DNA from: Bellilinea sp034411135
GTDB lineage: Bacteria > Chloroflexota > Anaerolineae > Anaerolineales > Anaerolineaceae
Assembly: GCA_034411135.1 (NCBI GenBank)
Contig: DAOUMN010000040.1
Location: forward strand, 1-52,474
DNA length: 52,474 nt
Direction of reading: 5' to 3'
Of the stretch, positions 38,533 through 48,205 are shown piece after piece. The notes beneath the pieces are model-generated. The model did not search any database and was not told the origin of the DNA. It saw only the letters and a program-made list of their open reading frames with translations. Within the stretch, counting starts at the first letter, position 1. Each line of letters begins with the position of its first letter. Both the position numbers and the translations under genes were made by a program.

Positions 38533-39883
38533 GCCCCCGCAAGCCAGCCGCGCGGCGGGCTTGCCGGGTGACCCGAACTGCCCGATATGCGCCGGGGTGG
38601 GCTTTATCCGCCGCGATTTGCCGGTTGGACACCCCGATTTTGGTCGGCTGTTGATCTGCTCCTGCCGCCAGTTGGAGGTTACTGCTGGCGAGCGCCAGCG
38701 TTTGCTGCGCATCAGCAACCTGGAAGCGTTCCGCGAGATGACCTTCGAGACCTTCAAGGTTCAGGGGCGCTCCGGTTTAGGCGACCAGCAGGCACGGTCG
38801 TTGCAATTCGCTTTTCAACAGGCGCAGCAATATGCCCGCTCGCTTTCCGGCTGGCTGTTCATGATGGGTCCCTATGGCACCGGCAAGACCCACCTGGCAG
38901 CGGCAATTGCCAACAGTGTGATGGACATGGGTGTGGGAGTCATCTTCCTGACCGTGCCCGATTTGCTTGACTGGCTGCGGGCTTCCTTCAGTAGTGCGGA
39001 CGAGACCTTTGAGCAGCGCCTGGACGAAATTCGTAATGTGCGCCTGCTGGTGCTGGACGATCTGGGCACTCAGAACACTACCCCGTGGGCGGAAGAAAAA
39101 CTGTACCAGATTATCAACTACCGTTACACTCACCGCCTGCCCACTGTGGTGACCACCAACCTGATGCTCGAGGAAATCGACGGGCGGGTGGCATCGCGCT
39201 TGCAGGATGCCGACCTCGTGACGCGGGTCTACATCTCCGCTCCAGATTACCGTTCGCCAATGGCGGATAGTGAACGGTCGTCCATTTCTTCGCTGGCGCT
39301 GCTGGGGGAACAAACCTTTGGCACCTTCACTCTGCGCGAGCGGGAGAAATTATTGCCTGAGGACCGGGCAAGCCTGCAAAAAGCTTTCGACGCGGCGGTC
39401 ACCTTTGCCGAGAACCCGCGCGGCTGGCTGGTGTTCATGGGAGATTACGGCTGCGGCAAGACCCACCTGGCGGCGGCGATTGGCAATTTCCGCAAGGCGG
39501 CTGGTGAGGAGCCGATTTTTGTTGTTGTGCCCGACTTGCTCGACCATTTGCGCGCTGCGTTCTCGCCGTCCAGCACGGTGTCCTATGACCGGCGCTTCGA
39601 AGAAGTCCGCTCGGCGTCGTTGTTGATCCTGGATGATTTGGGCACGCAGAGCGCGACCCCCTGGGCGCGCGAAAAACTGTACCAGTTGCTCAATCATCGG
39701 TATAATGGGAAACTGCCGACCGTGATCACCACTGCGCAAAGTCTGGATGAGATCGACCCGCGCATTCGCAGCCGGATGATGGACCGACGGGTGTGCAGCA
39801 TCTACGCAATCACGGCGCCGGCTTATGTATCGCGGGCTGAACCGCAGCCCCGCCGCAAGGCAAATCCGCGCCGGGGCAATTGA
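38450..39883 (+). CDS. Helicase loader-type ATPase with two tandem AAA+ modules (DnaC/DnaI-like)
   Basis: 477 residues. A short zinc-binding start (CPIC at 44-47, CSC at 70-72) is as in DnaI-like loaders. Two similar AAA+ modules follow: first Walker A GPYGTGKT (140-147) and Walker B LLVLDDLG (199-206); second Walker A GDYGCGKT (331-338) and Walker B LLILDDLG (391-398). The shared pattern FxxFxxQQxxLQxAFxxAxxFA...GWLVFMG...KTHLAAAI...VPDLLDxLRAxFS...LDDLGTQxxTPWAxEKLYQxxNxRY shows an internal duplication. Usual loaders have one module in about 250-300 residues. GAGAGGGA precedes the ATG. It probably loads DnaB, encoded two genes upstream. Confidence 0.93.
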   Translation: MTKRIEENLKKIAAGMSRENMANSSSTEPPQASRAAGLPGDPNCPICAGVGFIRRDLPVGHPDFGRLLICSCRQLEVTAGERQRLLRISNLEAFREMTFETFKVQGRSGLGDQQARSLQFAFQQAQQYARSLSGWLFMMGPYGTGKTHLAAAIANSVMDMGVGVIFLTVPDLLDWLRASFSSADETFEQRLDEIRNVRLLVLDDLGTQNTTPWAEEKLYQIINYRYTHRLPTVVTTNLMLEEIDGRVASRLQDADLVTRVYISAPDYRSPMADSERSSISSLALLGEQTFGTFTLREREKLLPEDRASLQKAFDAAVTFAENPRGWLVFMGDYGCGKTHLAAAIGNFRKAAGEEPIFVVVPDLLDHLRAAFSPSSTVSYDRRFEEVRSASLLILDDLGTQSATPWAREKLYQLLNHRYNGKLPTVITTAQSLDEIDPRIRSRMMDRRVCSIYAITAPAYVSRAEPQPRRKANPRRGN

Positions 39884-39965
39884 GCCAGTCTATTGTTCGC
39901 TTGAATAAATCAGGCCGACAACCAACGTTCACGAGGGGAATAGTGAATCGCAACGGAGGTAACCC

Positions 39966-42704
39966 ATGCGACCTGAAGATCTGGATATTACCAGAATCGA
40001 ATTTACCGAAGGTGGTCAGCGGGTAATTCCCTGGCACGCCGAATCCCTGGAAGTTGTTTACCGCAAACTGCAATCCCTGCCGGATGGATTGAGCGGGGAG
40101 CAGGTCAACGAGCGGCTGCGTGAATTTGGCAGGAATACACTGCCCGCCAAAGAACCGCCTACCCTGTTGCAGGTCTTTCTGCACCAGTTTGCCAGCCCGT
40201 TGATCTACATCCTGTTGATCGCCGGTATTGTCGCGCTGTTGATGCAGGACTATAAGGATGCGGTGTTTATCTTTGCTGTCATCCTGCTCAACTCGATCAT
40301 CGGGACGGTGCAGGAATGGCGCGCGGAGCAGAGCGCGCATGCGCTGCAAACCCTGCTCAAGGTCAAAGCGCGGGTGCGCCGCTTGGGCAGGGTATTGACC
40401 GTCCCGGCTGAAGAAGTGGTGCCCGGCGATATCCTGCTGGTCGAATCCGGCGATAAGGTCGGGGCGGATATGCGCCTGATCCAGGTTAACAACCTGCGCA
40501 TCGATGAATCCTTTCTGACCGGCGAATCGCTGCCTTCAGAAAAATCGCTTGCCCTGTTGGAAGCGGATGTGCCGGTCGGTGACCGCAAGAACATGGCGTA
40601 TGCCGGTTCGACGGTGCTGTCCGGGCGCGGTGTGGGTATAGTCACCGCCACCGGACCTTATACCGAGGTGGGCAAGATCGCCCGCACGATCAGCGAAGAG
40701 GCCGGCGCCAAGCCGCCGCTGGTCATCCGTATGGAGAAGTTCGCCCAGCAGATCAGTTTTGTCGTGCTCGGCTTTACCGGCGTTTTGGGTGTGATCCAGT
40801 TTGCCCGCGGCGAAGTGCTGAGCGACGTGTTCATTCTGGTGGTGGCAATGGCAGTTTCAGCCATCCCGGAGGGGCTGCCGGTGGCAATGACTGTGGCGCT
40901 TTCGCTTGGCACCAGCCGCATGGCGCGCCGCAACGTAATTGTGCGCAAATTAACCGCGGTGGAAAGCCTGGGTTCATGTACGCTAATCGCCAGCGACAAG
41001 ACCGGCACACTGACCGTCAATCAGCAGACTGTCAAGCGCATCGTAACCCCCGATGGGCGCGTGCTCCAAGTGAGTGGTCAGGGGTACAACGACCAGGGTG
41101 AGATCAGCCTGGCGGACACACAGGACAACCCCATCTCGGCAGACTTGCAGGATTGGCTGCGCACATTGGCGCGTGAGAGCGTACTGTGCAATGAAGCCAC
41201 GCTGTTGCGTGAAAACGACGAGTGGCAGCACACCGGCGACGCGATGGATGTGGCGCTACTGGCGTTTGGGTACAAGGTCGGTGTTGATTCGAGTCAATTG
41301 CGCCAACAAGTTAACATCCTCAACGAAATCCCGTTCGAATCGGAAAAACGTTATGCGGCAGTGGCATACCAGGCGGATGGCGCTGCCCGCCTGGTGGTCA
41401 AAGGAGCGGTCGAGACGGTGCTGCAGTTCTGCGACCGGATGGTTACCGCCGGTGGCGAAACCGTTGTGGATCATGACGGCATCATGGCACTGGCGCAGGA
41501 GAGCGCCGAAGCCGGTTACCGCATCCTGGCGCTGGCAGCCGGAGCAGGCGATACGACTGCCCTGGAAAGCGGCGTGAACCCGGGGCTGACCCTGCTGGGG
41601 TTGATTGGGTTCATTGACCCGTTGCGCCCGGAGGTGCGTGAGGCGGTGACAACCGCTCAACAGGCTGGAATAAAAGTGGTCATGATTACCGGCGATCACC
41701 CGGCAACCGCTCTGGCGATTGCGCGCGAATTGGGCATTGCTACCACCGCTGATGACGTAATCACCGGCAGGGAACTGGCGGAAATCGGCTCTCCGGAGAT
41801 TCCCGAATTTTATGAGGGCGTCAAACACCGCTCGGTTTTTGCACGGGTAAGCCCGGAACAGAAATTACAAATTGTCGATGCCCTGATCCGCCTGGGCGAA
41901 TTCGTTGCCGTGACCGGCGATGGGGTCAACGATGCTCCGGCGCTGAAGAAAGCCAATATCGGTGTGGCAATGGGCTCCGGCACCGATATTGCCAAGGACA
42001 CCGCCTCGATGATCGTCACGGACGACAATTTCGCCTCGATTGTTGCCGGGGTGGAGGAAGGACGCTTTGCCTACGCCAACGTGCGCAAGGTCACCTTGCT
42101 GCTGATTTCGACCGGCTTTGCTGAATTGATCCTGATTGCGCTTGCCATCCTGTTGCAATTCCCAGTGCCGCTGATTGCGGTGCAAATTCTGTGGCTCAAC
42201 CTGGTTACCAATGGTATTCAGGATGTTGCCCTGGCGTTCGAGGGCGGCGAACCGGGGGTGATGCGTCACCCGCCGCGCAAGCCCAGCGAGGGCATCTTCA
42301 ATCGCAAGATGATCGAGCAATTGACCATCAGCGGCACGACCATGGCAGTGGTGTGTTTAATCGTTTGGGTGTACCTGATGCGCCAGGGCATGGAACTGGA
42401 CAGCGCACGCAACATTCTCCTGGCGCTGTTGGTGTTGATGCAGTTCTACCATGTGCTCAACTGCCGCTCGGAGGAACAGTCGGCATTCCGCGTGCCACTG
42501 AGCCGCAACCGCGTGCTGACGATTGGCATGCTGGTCGCGCTTGGGCTGCACATCCTTGCCACCGAAATCCCCTTCCTGCAGGGGCTGCTGCGCACCGAGT
42601 CGATCCACTGGCAGAACTGGCTGCTGCTCTTCGCGCTTGCCAGCGTGGTGTTGGTGGTGATGGAAATCTACAAACTGGTTCAGCGGCGCAAGGGCTTGGG
42701 CTGA
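39966..42704 (+). CDS. P-type cation-transporting ATPase (P2 type)
   Basis: 912 residues, full length. N-terminal cation-ATPase domain (about 20-90), actuator TGES (185-188), M4 PEGLP (301-305), phosphorylation DKTGT (344-348), nucleotide-domain blocks, hinge GDGVNDAPALKKA, and a six-helix C-terminus with NLVTNGIQDVALAFEGGEPGVM. These fit calcium or sodium/potassium-like P2 pumps. M6 reads NLVTNGIQD instead of the NLVTDGLPA of calcium pumps, so the ion is not certain. It stands alone, with GGAGG just before its ATG. Confidence 0.95.
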   Translation: MRPEDLDITRIEFTEGGQRVIPWHAESLEVVYRKLQSLPDGLSGEQVNERLREFGRNTLPAKEPPTLLQVFLHQFASPLIYILLIAGIVALLMQDYKDAVFIFAVILLNSIIGTVQEWRAEQSAHALQTLLKVKARVRRLGRVLTVPAEEVVPGDILLVESGDKVGADMRLIQVNNLRIDESFLTGESLPSEKSLALLEADVPVGDRKNMAYAGSTVLSGRGVGIVTATGPYTEVGKIARTISEEAGAKPPLVIRMEKFAQQISFVVLGFTGVLGVIQFARGEVLSDVFILVVAMAVSAIPEGLPVAMTVALSLGTSRMARRNVIVRKLTAVESLGSCTLIASDKTGTLTVNQQTVKRIVTPDGRVLQVSGQGYNDQGEISLADTQDNPISADLQDWLRTLARESVLCNEATLLRENDEWQHTGDAMDVALLAFGYKVGVDSSQLRQQVNILNEIPFESEKRYAAVAYQADGAARLVVKGAVETVLQFCDRMVTAGGETVVDHDGIMALAQESAEAGYRILALAAGAGDTTALESGVNPGLTLLGLIGFIDPLRPEVREAVTTAQQAGIKVVMITGDHPATALAIARELGIATTADDVITGRELAEIGSPEIPEFYEGVKHRSVFARVSPEQKLQIVDALIRLGEFVAVTGDGVNDAPALKKANIGVAMGSGTDIAKDTASMIVTDDNFASIVAGVEEGRFAYANVRKVTLLLISTGFAELILIALAILLQFPVPLIAVQILWLNLVTNGIQDVALAFEGGEPGVMRHPPRKPSEGIFNRKMIEQLTISGTTMAVVCLIVWVYLMRQGMELDSARNILLALLVLMQFYHVLNCRSEEQSAFRVPLSRNRVLTIGMLVALGLHILATEIPFLQGLLRTESIHWQNWLLLFALASVVLVVMEIYKLVQRRKGLG

Positions 42705-42818
42705 GCCTGGCTTGAGCTGCTTGACGAGCGCCGGAAGCGGTGAGGTTGCCGATTCCGGCGTTCGCCGTTATACTGGCAGCAAATCCTGCACATTCATGAT
42801 TGGACACCCCGGCAAGCG

Positions 42819-44663
42819 ATGAACTCCATTTCCCGCTCGGTATTGTTGGCAGCCGGAATGCTGGTCTGCCTGTTGTTTGGACTGGTCTTCGCCGCACAGG
42901 TGACGGCATTTTTTGGTGTGTTTCGCCTGGTGCCGGCGCTGGCGCTGGCAGTGCTGTTTACTGCCGTTGCCCTGGTGGTTTACCTGCGCTGGGGTAATGG
43001 GCTGCTGGACGCGCCGGGTGTGCGTGAAAGCGAACCAACCCAATTGCGCCTGCTCGACCGTGCTGCCTGGCTGATTGCCTTGCTGGTCTTTTTTCTGGTT
43101 ATCCTGCTGCCGCTGATCCGCTGGCCCTATTCGCCCATCAGCGATGTTTTACACTGGGACGCGGGAGCGTACCATTTCCCCAAAGCCATCGAACTGTACA
43201 AAACCGGCACGTATTGGGATCTGTCTATTCCATTCGGCGAGTATCCCAATGGGTACGAATCCCTGCTGGCATTTGGGCTGTTATTGACCGGAAATGAAAC
43301 CCTGTTTGGCAGCGTCCACGCATTGATTGCGCTGCTGGCGTTCCTGTCGGTCTGGGCGCTGGGCTGGCGCTACACCCGCCTGCCGGGCGGTCTGATCGCC
43401 TGGTTGACCCTGTTCATGTTTTTGAGCGGTACACTGGTGATTGCCAACAACCCGTGGTGGATTGTCAGCGATCAGGCGTTCATGATTGGCAAAAACGACC
43501 TGCTGACCGCCGCGGTGGTGCTGGCGGCGGTTGCGCATGCGCCGGTTGGTGCGCGCGGTGAGCGCTGGGGCGTCCACCTGCCCGGGCTGGCGTTTTGCAC
43601 CGCGCTGATCCTGGCGATCAAGCCGGTGGGGGTATACGCAGTGCTTCCGTTGTGGCTGCCGCTGCTGTACGGCTGGGGACGCGCGCTGCTCCAGCGCCGG
43701 TTTACCCGTCGCATGGGGTTGGATATAGTACTTTCTGCGCTGGCTACTGTGCCGGCGGCGGCGTGGATTGGACGGAATTTGGTTGTCATCCACACCCTGT
43801 TCCCGCCGGGGGTGTGGGAATACAACCAGTGGAGCATCCTCAACAACCTGACCAACCCGTTTTTCTACAACTACCTACCCAGGCTGTTCTTGTTCGTGCT
43901 GGGCAGCGTTGGGTTGATTGTGCTGCTGGCGGGCTGGGGCTGGCTGCGCGGGCGGGGCAGAAAAAACCAACCGCCAGACGGGCAATTTCTGGGGGGCTGG
44001 CTGAATCTGCCCACCCCCAGCCAGGCGCTGACCTTGCTGGTGCTGCTGGCTGCGTTTGCGGTCACACCGCAAACAGCTTTTTATGGCAGCAACCAGCAGC
44101 CCACTCAGATCGGCTGGCGATTTGGCATTGCCCTGCTGGCTTACCTGTTCGTCCTGTTCCTGGCGCTGGGTGAGCCACTATTGCAAAAACTGCTGACGCT
44201 GGTCAGCCAACAGCGCGGGCTGCGCTACGCCGCAGCGGCGCTGATTGTAGCGCTGGGGGCGGCGGTGTTCCTGCCCAACCGCGACCTGCTGCGCATTTAC
44301 CCAGGCAACGATATTGTGCTGCGCGACCAGTTTCGCGAAGCGGTGGGAGTGGATGGGTATTTTTCGGCTTACGATTACGTACGCCGCAACATCCGCGATT
44401 CGGTGGTGCAAATCGATCATGGCTTGATGTACTACGTCTACGGCGAAAACTACACCAACCGCCCAACCAAATTACACTACCCGCTTGGGCTGGAAAATAA
44501 GGTGCCCCAGCGCGACCCACAGTATTACGTCACCTTCTGTGCCAATTTTTGGACATACCAGCCGGAAGAATGCCCGGCATACCTGGATTCGGCTGCCTTC
44601 CTGGAACGCTGGCAACTGCGCTATCAGGATGAATTTGGGCGGGTTTACGAACGAAAACCATAA
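42819..44663 (+). CDS. Polytopic membrane protein, possible GT-C-like glycosyltransferase
   Basis: 614 residues with about 12 membrane segments. The first extracytoplasmic loop holds HWDAGAYHFPKAIELYKTGTYWDLSIPFGEYPNGYESLL, reminiscent of the D-x-Y loop of GT-C enzymes and ArnT/PMT relatives, but no textbook signature is present. A soluble C-terminal part (about 510-614) follows. The start at 42819 is the first ATG with a hydrophobic N-terminus. The glycosyltransferase role is a guess from topology. Confidence 0.65.
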   Translation: MNSISRSVLLAAGMLVCLLFGLVFAAQVTAFFGVFRLVPALALAVLFTAVALVVYLRWGNGLLDAPGVRESEPTQLRLLDRAAWLIALLVFFLVILLPLIRWPYSPISDVLHWDAGAYHFPKAIELYKTGTYWDLSIPFGEYPNGYESLLAFGLLLTGNETLFGSVHALIALLAFLSVWALGWRYTRLPGGLIAWLTLFMFLSGTLVIANNPWWIVSDQAFMIGKNDLLTAAVVLAAVAHAPVGARGERWGVHLPGLAFCTALILAIKPVGVYAVLPLWLPLLYGWGRALLQRRFTRRMGLDIVLSALATVPAAAWIGRNLVVIHTLFPPGVWEYNQWSILNNLTNPFFYNYLPRLFLFVLGSVGLIVLLAGWGWLRGRGRKNQPPDGQFLGGWLNLPTPSQALTLLVLLAAFAVTPQTAFYGSNQQPTQIGWRFGIALLAYLFVLFLALGEPLLQKLLTLVSQQRGLRYAAAALIVALGAAVFLPNRDLLRIYPGNDIVLRDQFREAVGVDGYFSAYDYVRRNIRDSVVQIDHGLMYYVYGENYTNRPTKLHYPLGLENKVPQRDPQYYVTFCANFWTYQPEECPAYLDSAAFLERWQLRYQDEFGRVYERKP

Positions 44664-44780
44664 CCTGTCTTTTTGCTGATCTTTATACCTGTCTAAAAGA
44701 ACAAATTGGTATACATTCCGGCATAGCTTAAAGACCGTGATTTGGATTGTAATTCGGTGGAAACATGCTTTAATAAAAAT

Positions 44781-45470
44781 GTGACCACAGAAGACCTGTA
44801 CACCCACGAACGCCAGGCAATGGTGCGCGAGCAGATCGAACGGCGCGGGCTGCGCAATGCACGCCTGCTGGATGCGCTGCGCAAGGTGCCGCGCCACCGC
44901 TTTGTGCCAGAGTCGCTTCACTCGCGTGCCTACGACGACGGTCCCCTGCCGATTGGCAAGGGGCAAACCATTTCGCAGCCGTACATCGTCGCGTTGATGA
45001 CCTCGCTGCTGGCGCTGCAAGGGCACGAACGGGTGCTGGAGGTGGGCACCGGTTCCGGCTATCAGGCTGCCATCCTGGCGGAACTTGCGGCGCAGGTGCA
45101 CTCGGTGGAACGGCACGCCGGGCTATTGCAGCGAGCAGCGCAAACGCTGGCGGAACTGGGCTGCCACAATGTCCACCTGCATATCGGCGATGGCAGCCTG
45201 GGTTGGCAAGCTGCCGCACCGTACGACGGCATCCTGGTGACCGCAGCGGCAGCCGCGCCGCCCCCGCCGCTGCTGGAACAACTTGCCGAAGGCGGGCGGC
45301 TGGTCATCCCGATCGGCAGCCGCATGGATCAGGTGCTGCAGGTGTGGAGCAAAGAGGGCGGAAAACTGGACTTTGAGAGCATCATCCCGGTCAGCTTTGT
45401 GCCCCTGCGTGGCAAATACGGCTGGAGCGAACAAGACTGGGAACGCTACGAGGCAGATGACTGGTTTTGA
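44781..45470 (+). CDS. pcm: Protein-L-isoaspartate O-methyltransferase
   Basis: 229 residues. Signature blocks: MVREQIERRGLRNARLLDALRKVPRHRFVPE, PIGKGQTISQPYIVALMTSLLALQGHERVLEVGTGSGYQAAILAELA (SAM motif), and PYDGILVTAAAAAPPPPLLEQLAEGGRLVIPIG. It repairs isoaspartyl residues in damaged proteins. GTG at 44781 gives family length; no good ribosome site is visible and other starts (TTG 44742, ATG 44820) are possible. Its last 25 bases overlap the convergent ATPase gene. Confidence 0.95.
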   Translation: MTTEDLYTHERQAMVREQIERRGLRNARLLDALRKVPRHRFVPESLHSRAYDDGPLPIGKGQTISQPYIVALMTSLLALQGHERVLEVGTGSGYQAAILAELAAQVHSVERHAGLLQRAAQTLAELGCHNVHLHIGDGSLGWQAAAPYDGILVTAAAAAPPPPLLEQLAEGGRLVIPIGSRMDQVLQVWSKEGGKLDFESIIPVSFVPLRGKYGWSEQDWERYEADDWF

Positions 45471-48205
45471 TGCGGGAAGGGCTGGGCGGCACACCAGCGG
45501 CGCATAAACTCGATTTGGAAGCGGTACCCGTCGCCGTGCGGCTCGACCAGATCACGCCGCAGCAGGTCGGTCAGCCCGCGCTCGAAGGTCAGCGGGAAAG
45601 AGTTTTGCCATTCCTGTGCCGGAATGACCGCATGCTTTCCGCAGCGCGCCAGGCTGATTGCCATTTCGGCGGCGTCGGAATTGATTTGGGTGTGGAACAG
45701 GTCGTTAAAAAAGAACACATTGCTTGCCAAAGCCCATTCGGCGGCGATTTGAACATCCTCCGGTTGGACGTGAAAGCGGATATCCAGCGGCTGCTCGTTT
45801 TTGAGCATCACCAACTCGAAGCAAAGCGATTGCACCAGATAGGGGTGTCCGCGGGTGAGCGCGTAAATCTGCTGGCTGACGCCGGGCAGATAGGTGAGCG
45901 GAAAATTACTGACCGGTTTCTCGATCAGCGGGAGCGTTTCCTGCTCGGTGAGGTAATCGATCTTGAGCACGCGCGCGTTGATCAAAAAGTCATGCCAAAG
46001 CGGGATTTCCTCTGGCAGGTGGGTGCCCGCTAGCAACAACTTGAAGTGAGAATGGTGTTGCACAATGTGGCGGGCAAATGCGAGATAGACACGAGTCACA
46101 TCCAGCTGCGCATTCATTACCCCTTCCAGACTTTCGAATTCATCTAACGCCAGCAGCAGGGTCTGGCGGCGGGATTGGAGCACTTTTTCAGCAGTGTTGA
46201 CCCACTGGTTGAGCTTTGAATAGACGCTCACTTCGTTGCTGTGCCCAAATGGGGGCAGTTCCAGGCTGCGGTAGCGCAATGCAGCCTGGCGCACCAATTC
46301 GGTGAACTCTGGTAGCAGCTCATTGCTGTCGCGGTAGCCCGCCAACCCCTGGCAGTCGATGAAACACGGCACAATGCTGGAGGTGAGGAAATGACTCAGG
46401 TTGAGCAGCAGGGAGGTTTTACCCATCCGGCGCTGTCCGTACAGTAGTAGCGGTGGGCAGCGCGGATCAGCCAGCAGGTTGCCCAGGCGTTCGATGATTT
46501 CACTGCGCCCGACGAACAAAGATTGTCGTTCATTGAGCGGCATACCGCAGATGTACGGGTTGGGGATTTCTTGCGGGTACTGGGCGGCAGCGCCGAGCGA
46601 TTCGATGTGGCTGGAAAGGATCTGAATCCATTGATGGGTGATGGGAGTAAAGCGCTGAGCGGCAAGCGATGCGCTGATCACCAGTTCATTTTGTAGCAGG
46701 GAAAGCCTGTCCCGCGCAGCGCCCAGCCCAATGCGCACCTGGTAGGGAGTGGCTTGTTGCAAGGCGCGCCCGGTGTCCTGGCTGATGCTATGCAATGCTG
46801 AAAGCAGGATGGATACCGGACCTTCCAACAGTCCGGTGGCGGTATACTGGTGGGCGGTGGCAATCGCACGAATGTCCGCGCAGGCTTCCAACTGGCGGGC
46901 GGTCAGTTCGATCTGCACGCGCTGCACGGCGCGGCGCTGCGGGGTAACCGCCAGCCTGGCGAATATCGCTTGCGCCTGGTCGGGTTCGCGTTCTGCCAGT
47001 AGCAGCAGGTATTCGTCCAGGTCGGGCCATACAAAGCGCTGTTTTTCATCCCAGAACGCAGCGTGGTGGCGGAACCAGCGCAAGCCGGAAGAGCGGTTGT
47101 GGTCGAGGTTGAGCAGCAGATTGTTCCAGACGGCTATGAATGGAAAGGTCACCACCGGCCGCCAGATGGAAAGCGTCAAGCACAGCGCCAGGATCAGGAA
47201 AGAAACCACCATATAGCGCGGGTTGTGTTCATATCCCGAGAGGACATGCGGACCCAATGCAGTCCACCCTGCGCCAGCGACCAGCGCGGCAGCAATTGCG
47301 CCGGCATTGTTTCCGCCAATGCGGCTGGTGAATGTGTTGGTCATGCCAAACAAAAAGGGGATGAACGTCCCGCCGAGCATGCCAGCGGTGAAATTCATCG
47401 AGGGCGAAGTGCTCGGCTGGGTTACCATACCGATATAGCCGATTGCCATCCAGGCGGTCAGCAGGACAGCCGGTGCCAGGAGAATTGCCCCGTTTTGCGA
47501 ACTGCGCAGGCGCAGGGCTATCCATAATAAAGTGAGTGCAATGGGCAGCCCCAACAACACTTGCAGTATTAATAATTGAGCGCTGAGATTTTGATCGATG
47601 GCAAGCGGCACTGATGTGTTTTGTAGTTCTCCTGAGACAATTGCCCAAAAGATTGTGATAACCAGCGCGGCAACCAGCAGCCCGGTCAACAGCCCCAGGA
47701 TGCAGCGCAAGATGGACGATCGCCGCTGTGGGGAATTCAAATGGATCAGAGTTGCGCCTGCCATCCCGGCTGCCAGTGAAGTAACCAGGAAATAGGTATC
47801 CATTTGCTGCGAAAGGCTGCCCACCCCAACCCCGAGGAAAAATCCAAGCACCAATCCTGTGGCTACTCCACTGAGCAGTGCGCCGCTCAGACCGGCGCTA
47901 AGCGCATACCCCAAGCCAATTGCCAGGTTAAGTGGCAGGGTGGAAAGGTCGCGCATAATCACCAGTTGGACCAGGTATATCGCGATCAGCACCAGAACGG
48001 ATTGCACCAGCCAGGTGTGGATCATGATTCGAATCAACAGCGGATTGCGGCGCTGGGTGGAGTTCAATTCGGTCAGGGAAAAGTTGGCTGGCAGGCTGGG
48101 GTCGATTTTCGCCAGCCAGTCTTGCCAGGCAGACGGGTGCACCAGCAGCCAGAAGAGGATGCGCAGCGGCGATACGACCTTTACGCGGGCAGATTCAATG
48201 CTCAT
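45446..48205 (-). CDS. Membrane-anchored STAND-like P-loop ATPase
   Basis: 919 residues. After about 65 residues come some ten hydrophobic segments (about 60-350), then a long soluble part. A P-loop ATPase module follows a GRSEIIERLGNLLADPRCPPLLLYGQRRMGKTSLL lead-in (Walker A GQRRMGKT near 588; Walker B TLLLALDEFESLE near 685). The remainder, LTRGHPYLVQSLCFELVML and a winged-helix-like end, fits archaeal-ATPase/STAND regulators. The start at 48205 overlaps the upstream ATPase gene by 11 bases. A sensor or defence role is inferred from the domain type. Its C-terminal codons overlap pcm tail to tail. Confidence 0.8.
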   Translation of the reverse strand: MSIESARVKVVSPLRILFWLLVHPSAWQDWLAKIDPSLPANFSLTELNSTQRRNPLLIRIMIHTWLVQSVLVLIAIYLVQLVIMRDLSTLPLNLAIGLGYALSAGLSGALLSGVATGLVLGFFLGVGVGSLSQQMDTYFLVTSLAAGMAGATLIHLNSPQRRSSILRCILGLLTGLLVAALVITIFWAIVSGELQNTSVPLAIDQNLSAQLLILQVLLGLPIALTLLWIALRLRSSQNGAILLAPAVLLTAWMAIGYIGMVTQPSTSPSMNFTAGMLGGTFIPFLFGMTNTFTSRIGGNNAGAIAAALVAGAGWTALGPHVLSGYEHNPRYMVVSFLILALCLTLSIWRPVVTFPFIAVWNNLLLNLDHNRSSGLRWFRHHAAFWDEKQRFVWPDLDEYLLLLAEREPDQAQAIFARLAVTPQRRAVQRVQIELTARQLEACADIRAIATAHQYTATGLLEGPVSILLSALHSISQDTGRALQQATPYQVRIGLGAARDRLSLLQNELVISASLAAQRFTPITHQWIQILSSHIESLGAAAQYPQEIPNPYICGMPLNERQSLFVGRSEIIERLGNLLADPRCPPLLLYGQRRMGKTSLLLNLSHFLTSSIVPCFIDCQGLAGYRDSNELLPEFTELVRQAALRYRSLELPPFGHSNEVSVYSKLNQWVNTAEKVLQSRRQTLLLALDEFESLEGVMNAQLDVTRVYLAFARHIVQHHSHFKLLLAGTHLPEEIPLWHDFLINARVLKIDYLTEQETLPLIEKPVSNFPLTYLPGVSQQIYALTRGHPYLVQSLCFELVMLKNEQPLDIRFHVQPEDVQIAAEWALASNVFFFNDLFHTQINSDAAEMAISLARCGKHAVIPAQEWQNSFPLTFERGLTDLLRRDLVEPHGDGYRFQIEFMRRWCAAQPFPHQNQSSAS

